Shown here: positions 10,306-19,308 of the stretch, in pieces | Position numbering within the stretch: position 1 is the first letter of the stretch | How the letters are laid out: every line of letters starts with the position of its first letter | Assembly (NCBI RefSeq): GCF_009469595.2 | Contig: NZ_SSXV01000006.1 | Location: forward strand, 156,193 to 220,192 | DNA from: Thauera sp. 2A1 | GTDB lineage: Bacteria; Pseudomonadota; Gammaproteobacteria; Burkholderiales; Rhodocyclaceae | Reading direction: 5' to 3' | Length of the DNA: 64,000 nt | Notes under the pieces: model-generated | The model's input: only the letters and a program-made list of their open reading frames with translations | Database searches by the model: none | What the model was told of the DNA's origin: nothing | Made by a program: the position numbers and the translations under genes

Positions 10306-11310
10306 TCACTTCCATGGCCGGTAGTAGGCGCCCAGCGTGTGGCTCTGGCCTTCCGAGACCTTGTTCAGCTCGGCCATCCAGGCCGGCGTCACCTGGAAGG
10401 CGTCGGGCGCGGCCTGCAGCCTGTCGAGCGCAGCGCGCCACACCCTGGTGACCTGGGCGACATAGGCCGGGCTGCGCTGGCGGCCTTCGATCTTGATCGC
10501 GCGGATGCCGATGCGCGCGAGCTCGGGCAGCAGCTCCAGCGTGTTGAGGCTGGTCGGCTCTTCCAGCGCGTAGTAGGTCTCGTCGTTGACGTCGAAGCGG
10601 CCCTTGCACAGCGTCGGGTAGCCGGCGCGCTCGCCGTCGGCGAAGCGATCGATCAGGATGCCGTTGAGCCGCGTCTCCATGCCGCGCGGCGTGTCTTCCC
10701 AGCGCACATGCTTGCCCGGCGAGCAGGCGCCGTTGCAGTTGGGCGATTCGCCGGTGGCGTAGGCGGACAGCGCGCAGCGGCCTTCGACCATCACGCACAG
10801 GCCGCCGAAGCCGAACACTTCGATCTCCACCGGCGTGTTGGCGATGACCTGCTCGACCTGCGCCATCGACAGCACCCGCGGCAGCACCGCGCGCTGGATG
10901 CCGAAGCGCTCGCGGTAGAAGTTGATCGCCTCGTAGCTGGTGGCCGAGCCCTGCACCGACAGATGCAGGCGCAGTTGCGGATGGTTCTGCGCCGCGTAGG
11001 CCATCAGCCCGGGGTCGGCGAGGATCACCGCATCGACGCCGTATTCTGCGGCGCGGTCGATGGCCGCCGTCCATGACGGCCAGTTCGAGGCCTGCGGATA
11101 GGTGTTGAGCGCCAGCAGCACCTTGCGTCCGCGCGCATGGGCGTAGGCGATGCCTTCGCGTACCTGCGCAGGGTCGAAGTTGAGGCCGCTGAAATTGCGC
11201 GCGTTGGTCGCGTCCTTGAAGCCGAGATAGACGCAGTCGGCGCCGTGGTCCACGGCGGTCTTGAGGGCGGGCAGGCTACCCGCGGGGCAGACGAGTTCGA
11301 TCCGGTGCAT
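10306..11310 (-). CDS. ubiU: O2-independent ubiquinone hydroxylation protein UbiU (U32 family)
   Basis: Partner of UbiV, 334 aa. It begins [23 protein letters not shown], the U32 N-terminal signature, and contains the cysteine set of the family: [28 protein letters not shown] and [12 protein letters not shown] chose the ATG at 11310; the longer open frame upstream is not conserved in character. A 46-nt gap separates it from ubiV. Distinction from tRNA-hydroxylating U32 paralogues (TrhP/RlhA) rests on length and on the adjacent ubiV and ubiT. Confidence 0.9.
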   Translation of the reverse strand: MHRIELVCPAGSLPALKTAVDHGADCVYLGFKDATNARNFSGLNFDPAQVREGIAYAHARGRKVLLALNTYPQASNWPSWTAAIDRAAEYGVDAVILADPGLMAYAAQNHPQLRLHLSVQGSATSYEAINFYRERFGIQRAVLPRVLSMAQVEQVIANTPVEIEVFGFGGLCVMVEGRCALSAYATGESPNCNGACSPGKHVRWEDTPRGMETRLNGILIDRFADGERAGYPTLCKGRFDVNDETYYALEEPTSLNTLELLPELARIGIRAIKIEGRQRSPAYVAQVTRVWRAALDRLQAAPDAFQVTPAWMAELNKVSEGQSHTLGAYYRPWK

Positions 11311-11407
11311 GGCTTCCCGCCGCGTGCTGAGCAAACGGGAAGGATAGTCGAGCGGTCTGGCGGGAGCTTTGACGGGTGTCAAAGCGGTCCGCCTGCCGCG
11401 ACGCTCC

Positions 11408-12868
11408 TCAGCGCCCCGGGTGCTCCGGCTGGATCTGCAGGTGGGCGGTGTGGCCGTGGCTCGGGCGGGCGAGCTTCTGCGGCAGCAGCGAGCCCAGCAC
11501 CATCGCCGCGACCCCCGCCAGCATGCCGGCAAAGTGCGGCGGCACGTCCGCCTCGGGCGTGAGGATCTCGAGCACCACCCATACCACCAGGCCGACGAAG
11601 ATGGATGCCAGCGCGCCCTGGGTGGTGGCGCGCTTCCAGTAGAGGCCGAAGGCGAGCGGTACGAAGGCGGTGGCGAGCGTCACCTTGTAGGCGTTCTCCA
11701 CCATGCCGTGGATGCTTTCGTCGGTGTGCGTGGCGTACCAGGTCACCAGCAGCGAGAAGCCGACCACCACGAAGCGCGTCAGCCACAGGAACTGGTGGTC
11801 GCTCATGCGGCGGAAGGTGCTGCGCAGGATGTTCTCGGAGAAGGTCACCGACGGCGCCAGCAGCGTGCCCGAGGCGGTGCTCATGATCGCTGACAGCAGC
11901 GCGCCGAAGAACATCACCTGCGCGAACATCGGCGTGTGCTGCAGGATCAGCTGCGGCAGGATCTGCTGACTGTCGCTCTGCTGGTACTTCGCGACGAGCT
12001 CCGGGTCGATCAGCGTGGCCGAATAGGCGATGAACAGCGGCACGAACGCGAACAGGAAATAGCCCGACCCGCCCAGCAGCGTGCCGGTGACCGCGGTGCG
12101 CTCGTTGCGCGCCGAGTTCACGCGCTGGAACACGTCCTGCTGCGGGATGGAGCCGAAGCCCATGGTCAGGATGCCGGCCAGGAAGGCGACGATGTCCTTC
12201 GCGTCCAGCGCCGGCAGGAAGTTGAGCTTGCCGGCAGCGTTCGCATGGTTCACCACCGTGCCCACGCCGCCGGCCATGTCGCCGACCAGCCAGGCGATGT
12301 AGATGAGGCCGATGATGATGATCGTCATCTGCATGAAGTCGGTCAGCGCCACCGACCACATGCCGCCAAACAGCGTATACACCAGCACGATGCCGGCGCC
12401 GATCAGCATGCCGGCGTTGTTCGAGATGGCGCCGTCCGACAGGATGTTGAACACCAGCCCGAGCGCGGTGATCTGCGCCGACACCCAGCCGAGGTAGGAG
12501 ATCACGATGGCGATCGAGCACAGCACTTCCACCGTGCGGCCATAGCGGATGCGGTAGTAGTCGCCCAGGGTCAGCAGGTTCATGCGGTACAGCGGACGGG
12601 CGAAGAACAGGCCGACGAGGATCAGGCACAGTGAGGCGCCGAAGGGGTCGGACCACAGCCCGCGCAGCCCCTTGTCGATGAAGGTGGCCGAGATGCCGAG
12701 CACGGTCTCCGAGCCGAACCAGGTCGCGAACACCGTCGCGGTGACGATGTACAGCGGCAGGTGGCGGCCGGCGGCGACGTAGTCGGTGGAGTTCTTCACC
12801 CGCGTGGCCGCGTACAGGCCGACGCCGATGGAAACGAGGAGATAGGCGATGACGAAGCCGATCAGCAT
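11408..12868 (-). CDS. Sodium:solute symporter family transporter
   Basis: Inner-membrane Na+-coupled transporter of the SSS family, 486 aa with roughly 13 hydrophobic segments starting at MLIGFVIAYLLVSIGVGLY. The GRHLPLYIVTATVFATWFGSET region is the family N-terminal core and GFGSIPQQDVFQR the central signature. I chose the ATG at 12868; the open frame extends 46 codons further but that part is charged and lacks membrane character. The substrate is not determinable; relatives transport proline, pantothenate or carboxylates. It is not obviously co-transcribed with the ubi genes. Confidence 0.85.
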   Translation of the reverse strand: MLIGFVIAYLLVSIGVGLYAATRVKNSTDYVAAGRHLPLYIVTATVFATWFGSETVLGISATFIDKGLRGLWSDPFGASLCLILVGLFFARPLYRMNLLTLGDYYRIRYGRTVEVLCSIAIVISYLGWVSAQITALGLVFNILSDGAISNNAGMLIGAGIVLVYTLFGGMWSVALTDFMQMTIIIIGLIYIAWLVGDMAGGVGTVVNHANAAGKLNFLPALDAKDIVAFLAGILTMGFGSIPQQDVFQRVNSARNERTAVTGTLLGGSGYFLFAFVPLFIAYSATLIDPELVAKYQQSDSQQILPQLILQHTPMFAQVMFFGALLSAIMSTASGTLLAPSVTFSENILRSTFRRMSDHQFLWLTRFVVVGFSLLVTWYATHTDESIHGMVENAYKVTLATAFVPLAFGLYWKRATTQGALASIFVGLVVWVVLEILTPEADVPPHFAGMLAGVAAMVLGSLLPQKLARPSHGHTAHLQIQPEHPGR

Positions 12869-13075
12869 GGCGCGGGCAGTCCTCGGGCAGACGCAGGGGC
12901 AATACGGGCGGCCTCGCTTGCCGCCCACCGGGTTGGCGGCTGTTTTGCTGCACAGCCGCAGGGCGCGAATATTGCCCCATCGCGCAGCGCTGCGAAAGGT
13001 GCGCAACGCCGCCTAAGGTGTTCAGGGGAAGGGGAAATTATTCTCGACCGGCGTGCGCACCGGCCGTGCGGCGAT

Positions 13076-13708
13076 TCACTTCGAGGTCGACAGCCAGGAC
13101 GGCAGGCGCCAGTCAAAGGCCACCGACAGCAGCCGCGACCCTGTCGCGGTGGCAATGCCGATGAGGCTGGCGCTCTCGGCGCTCATGCCCAACGAATGCA
13201 TGGCGAGGAACGCGCCGCAGCCGGCCAGCGCGCACAGCGTGTAGGGCTGATGGTCGCGATACACCTTGGGGATCTCGTTGCACAGCACGTCGCGCGATAC
13301 GCCGCCGAAGACGGCGGTGATCGCGCCCATCAACAGGGCGACCAGCGGCGGCATGCCGGCGGCGGTGGCGATTGAGGTGCCGGATATCGCGAACAGCCCC
13401 AGGCCGAAGGCATCGGCCAGCTCCATCAGCCAGCCGCCCAGCTTGTGCCGCAGGGTCATCAGCCACAGCGGCGCCGACAGCACCAGCAGCAGCACCAGCC
13501 AGAGATAGACCTCGTGCTGGATCCAGAACAGCGGCCGGCGGTCGAGCAGGACGTCCCGCACCGTACCGCCGCCGAACGCGCTGACGAAGGCGACCGAAAA
13601 CACGCCGACGATGTCCATGCGCTTGCGCGTGGCTTCGAGCAGGCCGGACATCGCAAAGGCCAGGGTGCCGCCGACTTCGATGGCGATGAACAGGGCGGAA
13701 AGTTTCAT
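13076..13708 (-). CDS. TRIC-family (UPF0126) membrane protein
   Basis: Small integral membrane protein, 210 aa, with about seven hydrophobic segments in two repeats. Each repeat carries the glycine-rich family motif: FGGGTVRDVLLDRRP and FGGVSRDVLCNEIPKV. Prokaryotic TRIC proteins form trimeric cation channels, so an ion-channel role is likely by family. The C-terminus (DWRLPSWLSTSK) is short and polar. No close operon partner is evident; the next gene on the strand starts 207 nt downstream. Confidence 0.85.
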   Translation of the reverse strand: MKLSALFIAIEVGGTLAFAMSGLLEATRKRMDIVGVFSVAFVSAFGGGTVRDVLLDRRPLFWIQHEVYLWLVLLLVLSAPLWLMTLRHKLGGWLMELADAFGLGLFAISGTSIATAAGMPPLVALLMGAITAVFGGVSRDVLCNEIPKVYRDHQPYTLCALAGCGAFLAMHSLGMSAESASLIGIATATGSRLLSVAFDWRLPSWLSTSK

Positions 13709-13743
13709 GTGCGCGCGGTGCCGGCGCCGGTCGCCGGTGGTTC

Positions 13744-14901
13744 TTACTTGAGGAAATGCTCGGTTAGCGCAACCCAGTAGGCCGCGCCGATGGGCAGGTT
13801 GCGGTCGTCGAAATCGTATTCCGGATGATGCACCATCGGCGTGTCGCCGTTGCCGATGAAGCAGTAGGTTCCGGGCTTGTGCTGCGCATAGTAGGCGAAG
13901 TCCTCGCTGCCCATGAAGGTCGGTCCGGGCATCACCACCTGGTCTTCCCCGAGCAGGGCACGCGCGACGTCGGCGGCTTCGGCCGTCTGCTGCGGGTCAT
14001 TGACCAGTACCGCGCCGGGGGCGCCTTCGCGGATCTCGAAGCTCACGCCGAACGACAGGGCTTGCGCCGCGGTGATCGCGCGCACCTTGTCCAGCACCAG
14101 CTTGCGGGTCTCGGGCGCGCTGCTGCGGATGCTCAGGCGCAGGGTCGCGGTCTGCGGGATGACGTTGCCCGCGTCGCCGGCGAGGAAGGCGCCGACCGAC
14201 ACCACGGCGGAATCCTTGGCGGCGACGTTGCGCGACACGATGGTCTGCAGCGCCATCACCAGCGAGGCGCCGGCCACCACCGGGTCGATGCTCTTCTCGG
14301 GCATGGAGCCGTGGCTGCCCTTGCCGGTCAGCACGATCTCCCAGTTATCGACTGCGGCCATGATCGGGCCGGTGGTGAAATACAGCTTGCCGCGTTCCAG
14401 CGTCGGCATGTTGTGCATGCCGAACACCGCGTCCATCGGAAAGCGCTCGAAGAGGCCGTCGCGGATCATCGCCGGCGCGCCGCCCATGACCTCTTCGGCG
14501 GGCTGGAAGATCAGGTGCACCGTGCCGTTGAAGTTGCGGGTGCGTGCCAGGTACTGGGCGGCGCCCAGCAACATCGCGCTGTGACCATCGTGGCCGCAGG
14601 TATGCGACTTGCCTTCGATGGTGCTCCTGTGGTCGGTGTCGTTGATCTCCTGCACGGCCAGCGCATCGGTGTCGGCGCGCAGGCCGATCGCCTTGGAGCC
14701 GTCGCCGGCGCGCAGCGTCGCCACCACGCCGGTCTTGCCGACGCCTTCGGTGACTTCGTAGCCCCAGCCGCGCAGCAGCCCGGCGATGTAGCTGGCCGTG
14801 TTGTGTTCGTCGAAGGCGATTTCCGGGTGACGGTGCATGTGATGCCGCCACGCTTCGATTTGCGGCTGGTCTTCAGTCAGTGCGGTGAGCAGGGTGTTCA
14901 T
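13744..14901 (-). CDS. M20 family amidohydrolase (hippurate hydrolase-like)
   Basis: Zinc-dependent N-acyl amino-acid amidohydrolase, 385 aa. Motifs of the M20D family are HMHRHPEIAFDE (about 20-31), CGHDGHSAML with metal-ligating His/Cys, the general-base PAEEVMGG and the late GSEDFAYY. Substrates in the family include hippurate, indole-acetyl amino acids and N-acetyl amino acids; the exact one is not readable. The MFS transporter downstream on the same strand and the divergent LysR gene beyond it suggest an inducible uptake/export-hydrolysis unit. Confidence 0.88.
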   Translation of the reverse strand: MNTLLTALTEDQPQIEAWRHHMHRHPEIAFDEHNTASYIAGLLRGWGYEVTEGVGKTGVVATLRAGDGSKAIGLRADTDALAVQEINDTDHRSTIEGKSHTCGHDGHSAMLLGAAQYLARTRNFNGTVHLIFQPAEEVMGGAPAMIRDGLFERFPMDAVFGMHNMPTLERGKLYFTTGPIMAAVDNWEIVLTGKGSHGSMPEKSIDPVVAGASLVMALQTIVSRNVAAKDSAVVSVGAFLAGDAGNVIPQTATLRLSIRSSAPETRKLVLDKVRAITAAQALSFGVSFEIREGAPGAVLVNDPQQTAEAADVARALLGEDQVVMPGPTFMGSEDFAYYAQHKPGTYCFIGNGDTPMVHHPEYDFDDRNLPIGAAYWVALTEHFLK

Positions 14902-15032
14902 GATCTTGAATCCTCTGGAATCTGAAATCGGGGTGCGGTACGCCGGGCGCGTCTGCTGCGTCCCGCCAGGGATCCGGTCCTGGCGGTGGCGATGTGAGTG
15001 CGGGCCTGGCGTCGAGTCTGTGGCCGGCCGTC

Positions 15033-16502
15033 TTACGAGGCCTTCTTCGCGCCCGCCTTCGGCACCGTCAGCATGATCGACATGATCGCCACGGCCACCA
15101 TGAAGACGTTGAACATCAGGGCGATGATCGCGGCCTCGCGCACTGCCAGGTTGTCCTGGCGTCCGACGAAGGTGATCACGCCTTCCACCCAGGAGATGCT
15201 TTCCGGGTTGGCACTGAGCGCGGTGAAGATCGCCGCCGAGATCGCCACACCGAAGGCGGCACCGAGCGAAGAGGCCATCTTGTAGATGCCGGCACCGGAG
15301 CCGGCCTGGGCGGCGGGCAGGCTGGACAGGGCTGCGTCGGTGGAAGGCGTGGCATAGAAGGCCAGGCCGACGCCGAACAGGGTGTAGCCGATCATCGCCA
15401 GGATCTTGTAGTCGGCGAGCAGCAGGTTGGCGGGCGACAGCAGCAGGATGGCCAGACCGGTGATCAGGCAGCCCCAGATCATCGGCTTGCGGGCACCGAA
15501 GCGCTGCAGCAGCTTCTCGCCGACACGGATGAAGGCGATGATCGCCACCGCATAGCCGAGGGTCAGCGCACCCGCTTCCTGGGCCGTCATGTTGCCGCCG
15601 AGTTGCACAAGTTGCAGGGAGACCAGCAGGGTGCCGGCGACGCCGTTGAGCAGGAAGTTGGAGATCGTGGCGCCGGTGTAGGTCGAGTTGCGGAACAGCT
15701 TGAAATCGACGAAGCCCTGCGCAGCCGTGCTTTCGATGCGGAAGAACAGCGAGCCGAAGACGACGGTGACCGCGATCAGGCTGAGGATCAGCGGGCTCGT
15801 CCAGCCCAGCTTGTTGCCCTGGGTGACGACGATCTGCAGCGCGACCATGGCGATCATGAAGGTCACCACGCCGGCGAAGTCGAACTTGTAGTCACCTTTG
15901 GATTCGACCTTGCTCTCGGGCGTGCCCTTGATCATCAGCAGGCCGATCACCGACACGACGATGGAGGCGAAGAAGATGTAGCGCCAGCCGAAGTTCGCCG
16001 TCACCAGGCCGCCGAACAGCGAGCACACGCCCGAACCGCCCCACGAACCGATGGACCACAGGCTGACCGCACGCTGGCGCGCCGGACCATCCCAGTAGGT
16101 CTTCACCAGCGCCAGGCTGGCCGGCATGATGCACGCCGCCGACAGGCCCTGCAGCGCGCGGCCGACCAGCAGGAAGGGCGCGGCCAGGTCGCCGATCGGC
16201 GCGAGGCCGATCAGCAGCGAGCCGGCCATGTTGAGGAAGAAGCCGATATTGACGACCTTGACGCGGCCGACACGGTCGGCGAGGCCGCCGACGACGACGA
16301 TGAAGATGCCCGAGAACAGCGCCGTGATCGCCACGGCGATGTTCATCATGCTCGAATCCAGACCGAGCTCGCGCTGCATGTCGGGGGCGATGTTGAGCGT
16401 GGTCTGGGCAAACATCCAGAAGGCGATGACGCCCATGATGATGCCGTAGAGCAGCTTGTCCGTCCCCTGGTACGCAGGGGCCTGAACGGCGGTTGTGCTC
16501 AT
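15033..16502 (-). CDS. MFS transporter, DHA2-like 14-TMS type
   Basis: Major facilitator superfamily permease, 489 aa, with about 14 hydrophobic segments. Motif A-like GGLADRVGRVK follows TM2, and GRALQGLSAACIMPASLAL resembles the drug/H+ antiporter 2 family. It is most likely a proton-driven exporter or a carrier of small organic molecules. The gene is divergent from the LysR regulator at 16750 with a 247-nt intergenic region, and upstream of the M20 hydrolase on its own strand, so the three may be functionally linked. Confidence 0.85.
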   Translation of the reverse strand: MSTTAVQAPAYQGTDKLLYGIIMGVIAFWMFAQTTLNIAPDMQRELGLDSSMMNIAVAITALFSGIFIVVVGGLADRVGRVKVVNIGFFLNMAGSLLIGLAPIGDLAAPFLLVGRALQGLSAACIMPASLALVKTYWDGPARQRAVSLWSIGSWGGSGVCSLFGGLVTANFGWRYIFFASIVVSVIGLLMIKGTPESKVESKGDYKFDFAGVVTFMIAMVALQIVVTQGNKLGWTSPLILSLIAVTVVFGSLFFRIESTAAQGFVDFKLFRNSTYTGATISNFLLNGVAGTLLVSLQLVQLGGNMTAQEAGALTLGYAVAIIAFIRVGEKLLQRFGARKPMIWGCLITGLAILLLSPANLLLADYKILAMIGYTLFGVGLAFYATPSTDAALSSLPAAQAGSGAGIYKMASSLGAAFGVAISAAIFTALSANPESISWVEGVITFVGRQDNLAVREAAIIALMFNVFMVAVAIMSIMLTVPKAGAKKAS

Positions 16503-16749
16503 GGTTATCTCCTGAAGAAAACCGGTTGAATGGGGGCTACGGGGCGCATCCTATGCTTTCTGGTGAAATCCAAAAGACGCCGTATTGGCGGGGGTGACAA
16601 CCAATCGGAATCACAAGCCCCTGCTGGCGGCATGGGTACGCTTGGCGGCGCTGCCGAAGGTGGGCACACTGCGTGTCGGCGCGAATCCGCGTGCCGCATG
16701 AGTGCATTGTGGCGGGGCATGGAGCCTCGCGAGTCCTTGGGTTGCCGCG

Positions 16750-17640
16750 ATGAAAGACCATCAGTTGAGGGCGCTGCTGCGGGTGGCGGAGTGCGGATCG
16801 ATCCGCGCCGCGGCGCGGGCAATGAACCTGAGCCAGAGCGCCTTGACCAAGGCCTTGCATGAGCTGGAGGAAGATGTCGGCGCCGAGCTGCTGACGCGAA
16901 GCTACAAGGGCATCGAGTTCACCCCTGCGGGCGCTGCTCTGCTGACGCATGCGCGGCTGGCCCTGTCCATCCTGGACAAGGGCGCGGAGGAGGTGAGGCT
17001 GCTGAGCGGCAGTGCCCGTTCGCGCGTCGTCCTCGCCGTGACGCCGATGGTGGGCGCGCGCGTGCTGCCGCGCGTGCTGCGCGAATATGAGCGCCTGCGC
17101 CCCGATGCCGAAGTGCAACTGACCGAAGGCCTGCTCACCCAGATCCTCCCGGATCTGGTCGAAGGCCGGCTGGATTTCGCCATCGCGGTGGCCAATCCTG
17201 ACAACCTTCCCTACGAGGTCGCGTTCGAGCCGATCGGCAGCGTGGAAATCACCCTTGCCGGTCGCACCGGGCATCCGCTCGGCACCCGCACCACCTGGGC
17301 GGAGCTGGCCAAGGCGAAGTGGATCATGAACCTCAGCCAGGGCAGCCTGGGGAGCGCGCTGGAAGAGTGGATGGAGCAGCAGCACCTGCCACGACCGGCG
17401 CGCCTGATCCGCTGCGCGTCGTCCATGCTGATGCTGGAGCTGATGCAGCGCACCGACTACATCGGCCTCGGCCCGGCGGCGCTGTTTCGCGACGAGCTCG
17501 TCGGCCACGGCATCCAGTGCATCGAGGTCGAACCCCTTCCGCCGCCGATGCCGCTCGGCCTGCTGCGCCTGCGCGGCATCCCGCTGTCCAGCTCGGCCAA
17601 GCCGATGGCGACTCTGCTTGCCCGCTACATGGCGGATTGA
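16750..17640 (+). CDS. LysR-family transcriptional regulator
   Basis: Regulator of 296 aa with an N-terminal winged helix-turn-helix (RALLRVAECGSIRAAARAMN, residues about 7-26, then QSALTKALHELEEDVGAEL) and a periplasmic-binding-like effector domain from about residue 90. I chose the ATG at 16750 since MKDHQLRALL matches the usual LysR N-terminus; the frame opens 16 codons earlier. It is divergent from the MFS gene and is the obvious candidate regulator of that gene and of the amidohydrolase. It resembles the GbpR/CbI type of short aromatic or sugar-acid regulators, but the ligand is unknown. Confidence 0.87.
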   Translation: MKDHQLRALLRVAECGSIRAAARAMNLSQSALTKALHELEEDVGAELLTRSYKGIEFTPAGAALLTHARLALSILDKGAEEVRLLSGSARSRVVLAVTPMVGARVLPRVLREYERLRPDAEVQLTEGLLTQILPDLVEGRLDFAIAVANPDNLPYEVAFEPIGSVEITLAGRTGHPLGTRTTWAELAKAKWIMNLSQGSLGSALEEWMEQQHLPRPARLIRCASSMLMLELMQRTDYIGLGPAALFRDELVGHGIQCIEVEPLPPPMPLGLLRLRGIPLSSSAKPMATLLARYMAD

Positions 17641-17659
17641 GCTCTTCGGCCGGGCGGGC

Positions 17660-19189
17660 TCAACCCATCAGGCGGTGCACTTCCAGCGCCAGCACGCTGG
17701 CGGCGAGCAGCCCCACCAGCAGCAGCAGCCAGCCCTGGCGCCGCTGCAGGGTCGCCAGCTCGGCCATCCTGTCCTTCTGTTCGGCGCGATGCCGGGTGGC
17801 CTCGGCCAGCGCCTGGTGCGTCAGCCGCGGCAACTGCGGCAGCGTGCCGGCCCAGTTCGGCGCCTCCTCGCGCACGCTGCGCACCAGCGCGCGCCAGCCC
17901 ATGCGTTCGTCCATCCAGCGCTCGAGGAAAGGCTTTGCGGTCTTCCACAGGTCGAGGTCGGGGTCGAGCTGGCGGCCCAGGCCCTCGATGTTGAGCAGCG
18001 TCTTCTGCAGCAGCACGAGCTGCGGCTGTACTTCCATCTCGAAGCGCCGTGCGGTCTGGAACAGGCGCAGCAGCGTCTTGCCGAAGGAGATCTCCTTCAA
18101 CGGACGGTCGAAGATGGGCTCGCACACGGTCCGGATCGCCGCCTCGAACTCGTCGACGCGGGTGTGCGGCGGCACCCAGCCGGCCTCGATGTGCGCCATC
18201 GCCACGCGCTTGTAGTCGCGCTTGAAGAAGGCGAGGAAGTTCTGCGCGAGGTAGTTCTTGTCCACCTCGTCGAGCGTGCCCATGATGCCGAAGTCCAGCG
18301 CGATGTAGCGCCCGTCGCCATGCACGAAGATGTTGCCCGGGTGCATGTCGGCGTGGAAGAAGCCGTCGCGGAACACCTGGGTGAAGAAGATCTCCACGCC
18401 AGCACGCGACAGCGCCGCGAGATCGGTGCCCTGCGCGCGCAGCACGCCGGTCTGCGAGATCGGCACGCCGTACATGCGCTCCATCACCATCACCTTGCTG
18501 CCGCACCAGTCCCAATATACTTCCGGGACGATCAGCAGCGTCGAGTCGGTGAAGTTGCGCCGCAACTGCGAACAGTTCGACGCCTCGCGCATCAGATCGA
18601 GTTCGTCATGCAGGTACTTGCTGAATTCGGCCACCACTTCGCGCGGCTTCAGCCTGCGGCCTTCGGGCCAGATCTTTTCCAGCACCGTCGCCGCGACTTC
18701 CAGCAGCGCGAGGTCGTGCTCGATGACGCGCTCGATGCCTGGGCGCAGCACCTTGACCGCGACTTCCGTGCCGTCGGGTAGTTCGGCGAAATGCACCTGC
18801 GCCACCGAGGCGGACGCGACCGGCGTGCGTTCGAAGTTGTTGAACACCGCGTCGACCGGCTTGCCGTAGAAGTTCTCCAGCAAGGCCAGCGCCTGCTCGG
18901 TGGGGAAGGGCGGCACGCGGTCCTGCAGCAGCGCGAGCTCGTCGGCGAGGTCGGGCGGCAGCAGGTCGCGCCGTGTCGACAGCATCTGGCCGAACTTGAC
19001 GAAGATCGGGCCCAGCGACTCCAGTGCGCGGCGCAGGCGCACGCCACGCGGCTCGGCGAAGCTGCGCCAGAAGAACACCGCATGCCACGCGCGCGCCAGC
19101 CGCCCGCTGGAGTCGGCGTCGAGGATCATGCGATCGAGGCCGAAGCGCAGGCCGACGGAGACGATCTTGGCGAGGCGGAGGAGGCGCAC
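17660..19189 (-). CDS. ubiB: ABC1/UbiB-family kinase-like ubiquinone biosynthesis protein
   Basis: Membrane-anchored atypical kinase/ATPase required for ubiquinone biosynthesis, 509 aa. The KxGQ-type signature [16 protein letters not shown] is near residue 50, [14 protein letters not shown] forms the Ala-rich nucleotide loop and the [17 protein letters not shown] catalytic motifs are near 285-310. The C-terminus has a hydrophobic helix ([15 protein letters not shown]) as membrane anchor. It is convergent with the LysR gene and divergent from argS. Confidence 0.93.
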   Translation of the reverse strand: MRLLRLAKIVSVGLRFGLDRMILDADSSGRLARAWHAVFFWRSFAEPRGVRLRRALESLGPIFVKFGQMLSTRRDLLPPDLADELALLQDRVPPFPTEQALALLENFYGKPVDAVFNNFERTPVASASVAQVHFAELPDGTEVAVKVLRPGIERVIEHDLALLEVAATVLEKIWPEGRRLKPREVVAEFSKYLHDELDLMREASNCSQLRRNFTDSTLLIVPEVYWDWCGSKVMVMERMYGVPISQTGVLRAQGTDLAALSRAGVEIFFTQVFRDGFFHADMHPGNIFVHGDGRYIALDFGIMGTLDEVDKNYLAQNFLAFFKRDYKRVAMAHIEAGWVPPHTRVDEFEAAIRTVCEPIFDRPLKEISFGKTLLRLFQTARRFEMEVQPQLVLLQKTLLNIEGLGRQLDPDLDLWKTAKPFLERWMDERMGWRALVRSVREEAPNWAGTLPQLPRLTHQALAEATRHRAEQKDRMAELATLQRRQGWLLLLVGLLAASVLALEVHRLMG

Positions 19190-19274
19190 GGCGGAGGGAG
19201 TTCGGCTGCGGGAAAGCGCGGACTTTAGCCGGAAAGCCGCGCGTGGGCAAAGAGGAGGCTGGCAGCCTATCCGC

Positions 19275-19280
19275 TATAAT
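19275..19280 (+). promoter_or_regulatory. -10 element of the argS promoter
   Basis: An exact TATAAT at 19275-19280 lies 28 nt upstream of the argS ATG, within GCTATAATCG, giving a short leader. No convincing -35 hexamer is seen at 16-18 nt spacing. Confidence 0.55.
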
Positions 19281-19308
19281 CGCGCGTTTAGTTTCCCTGC
19301 CGAGTGCC

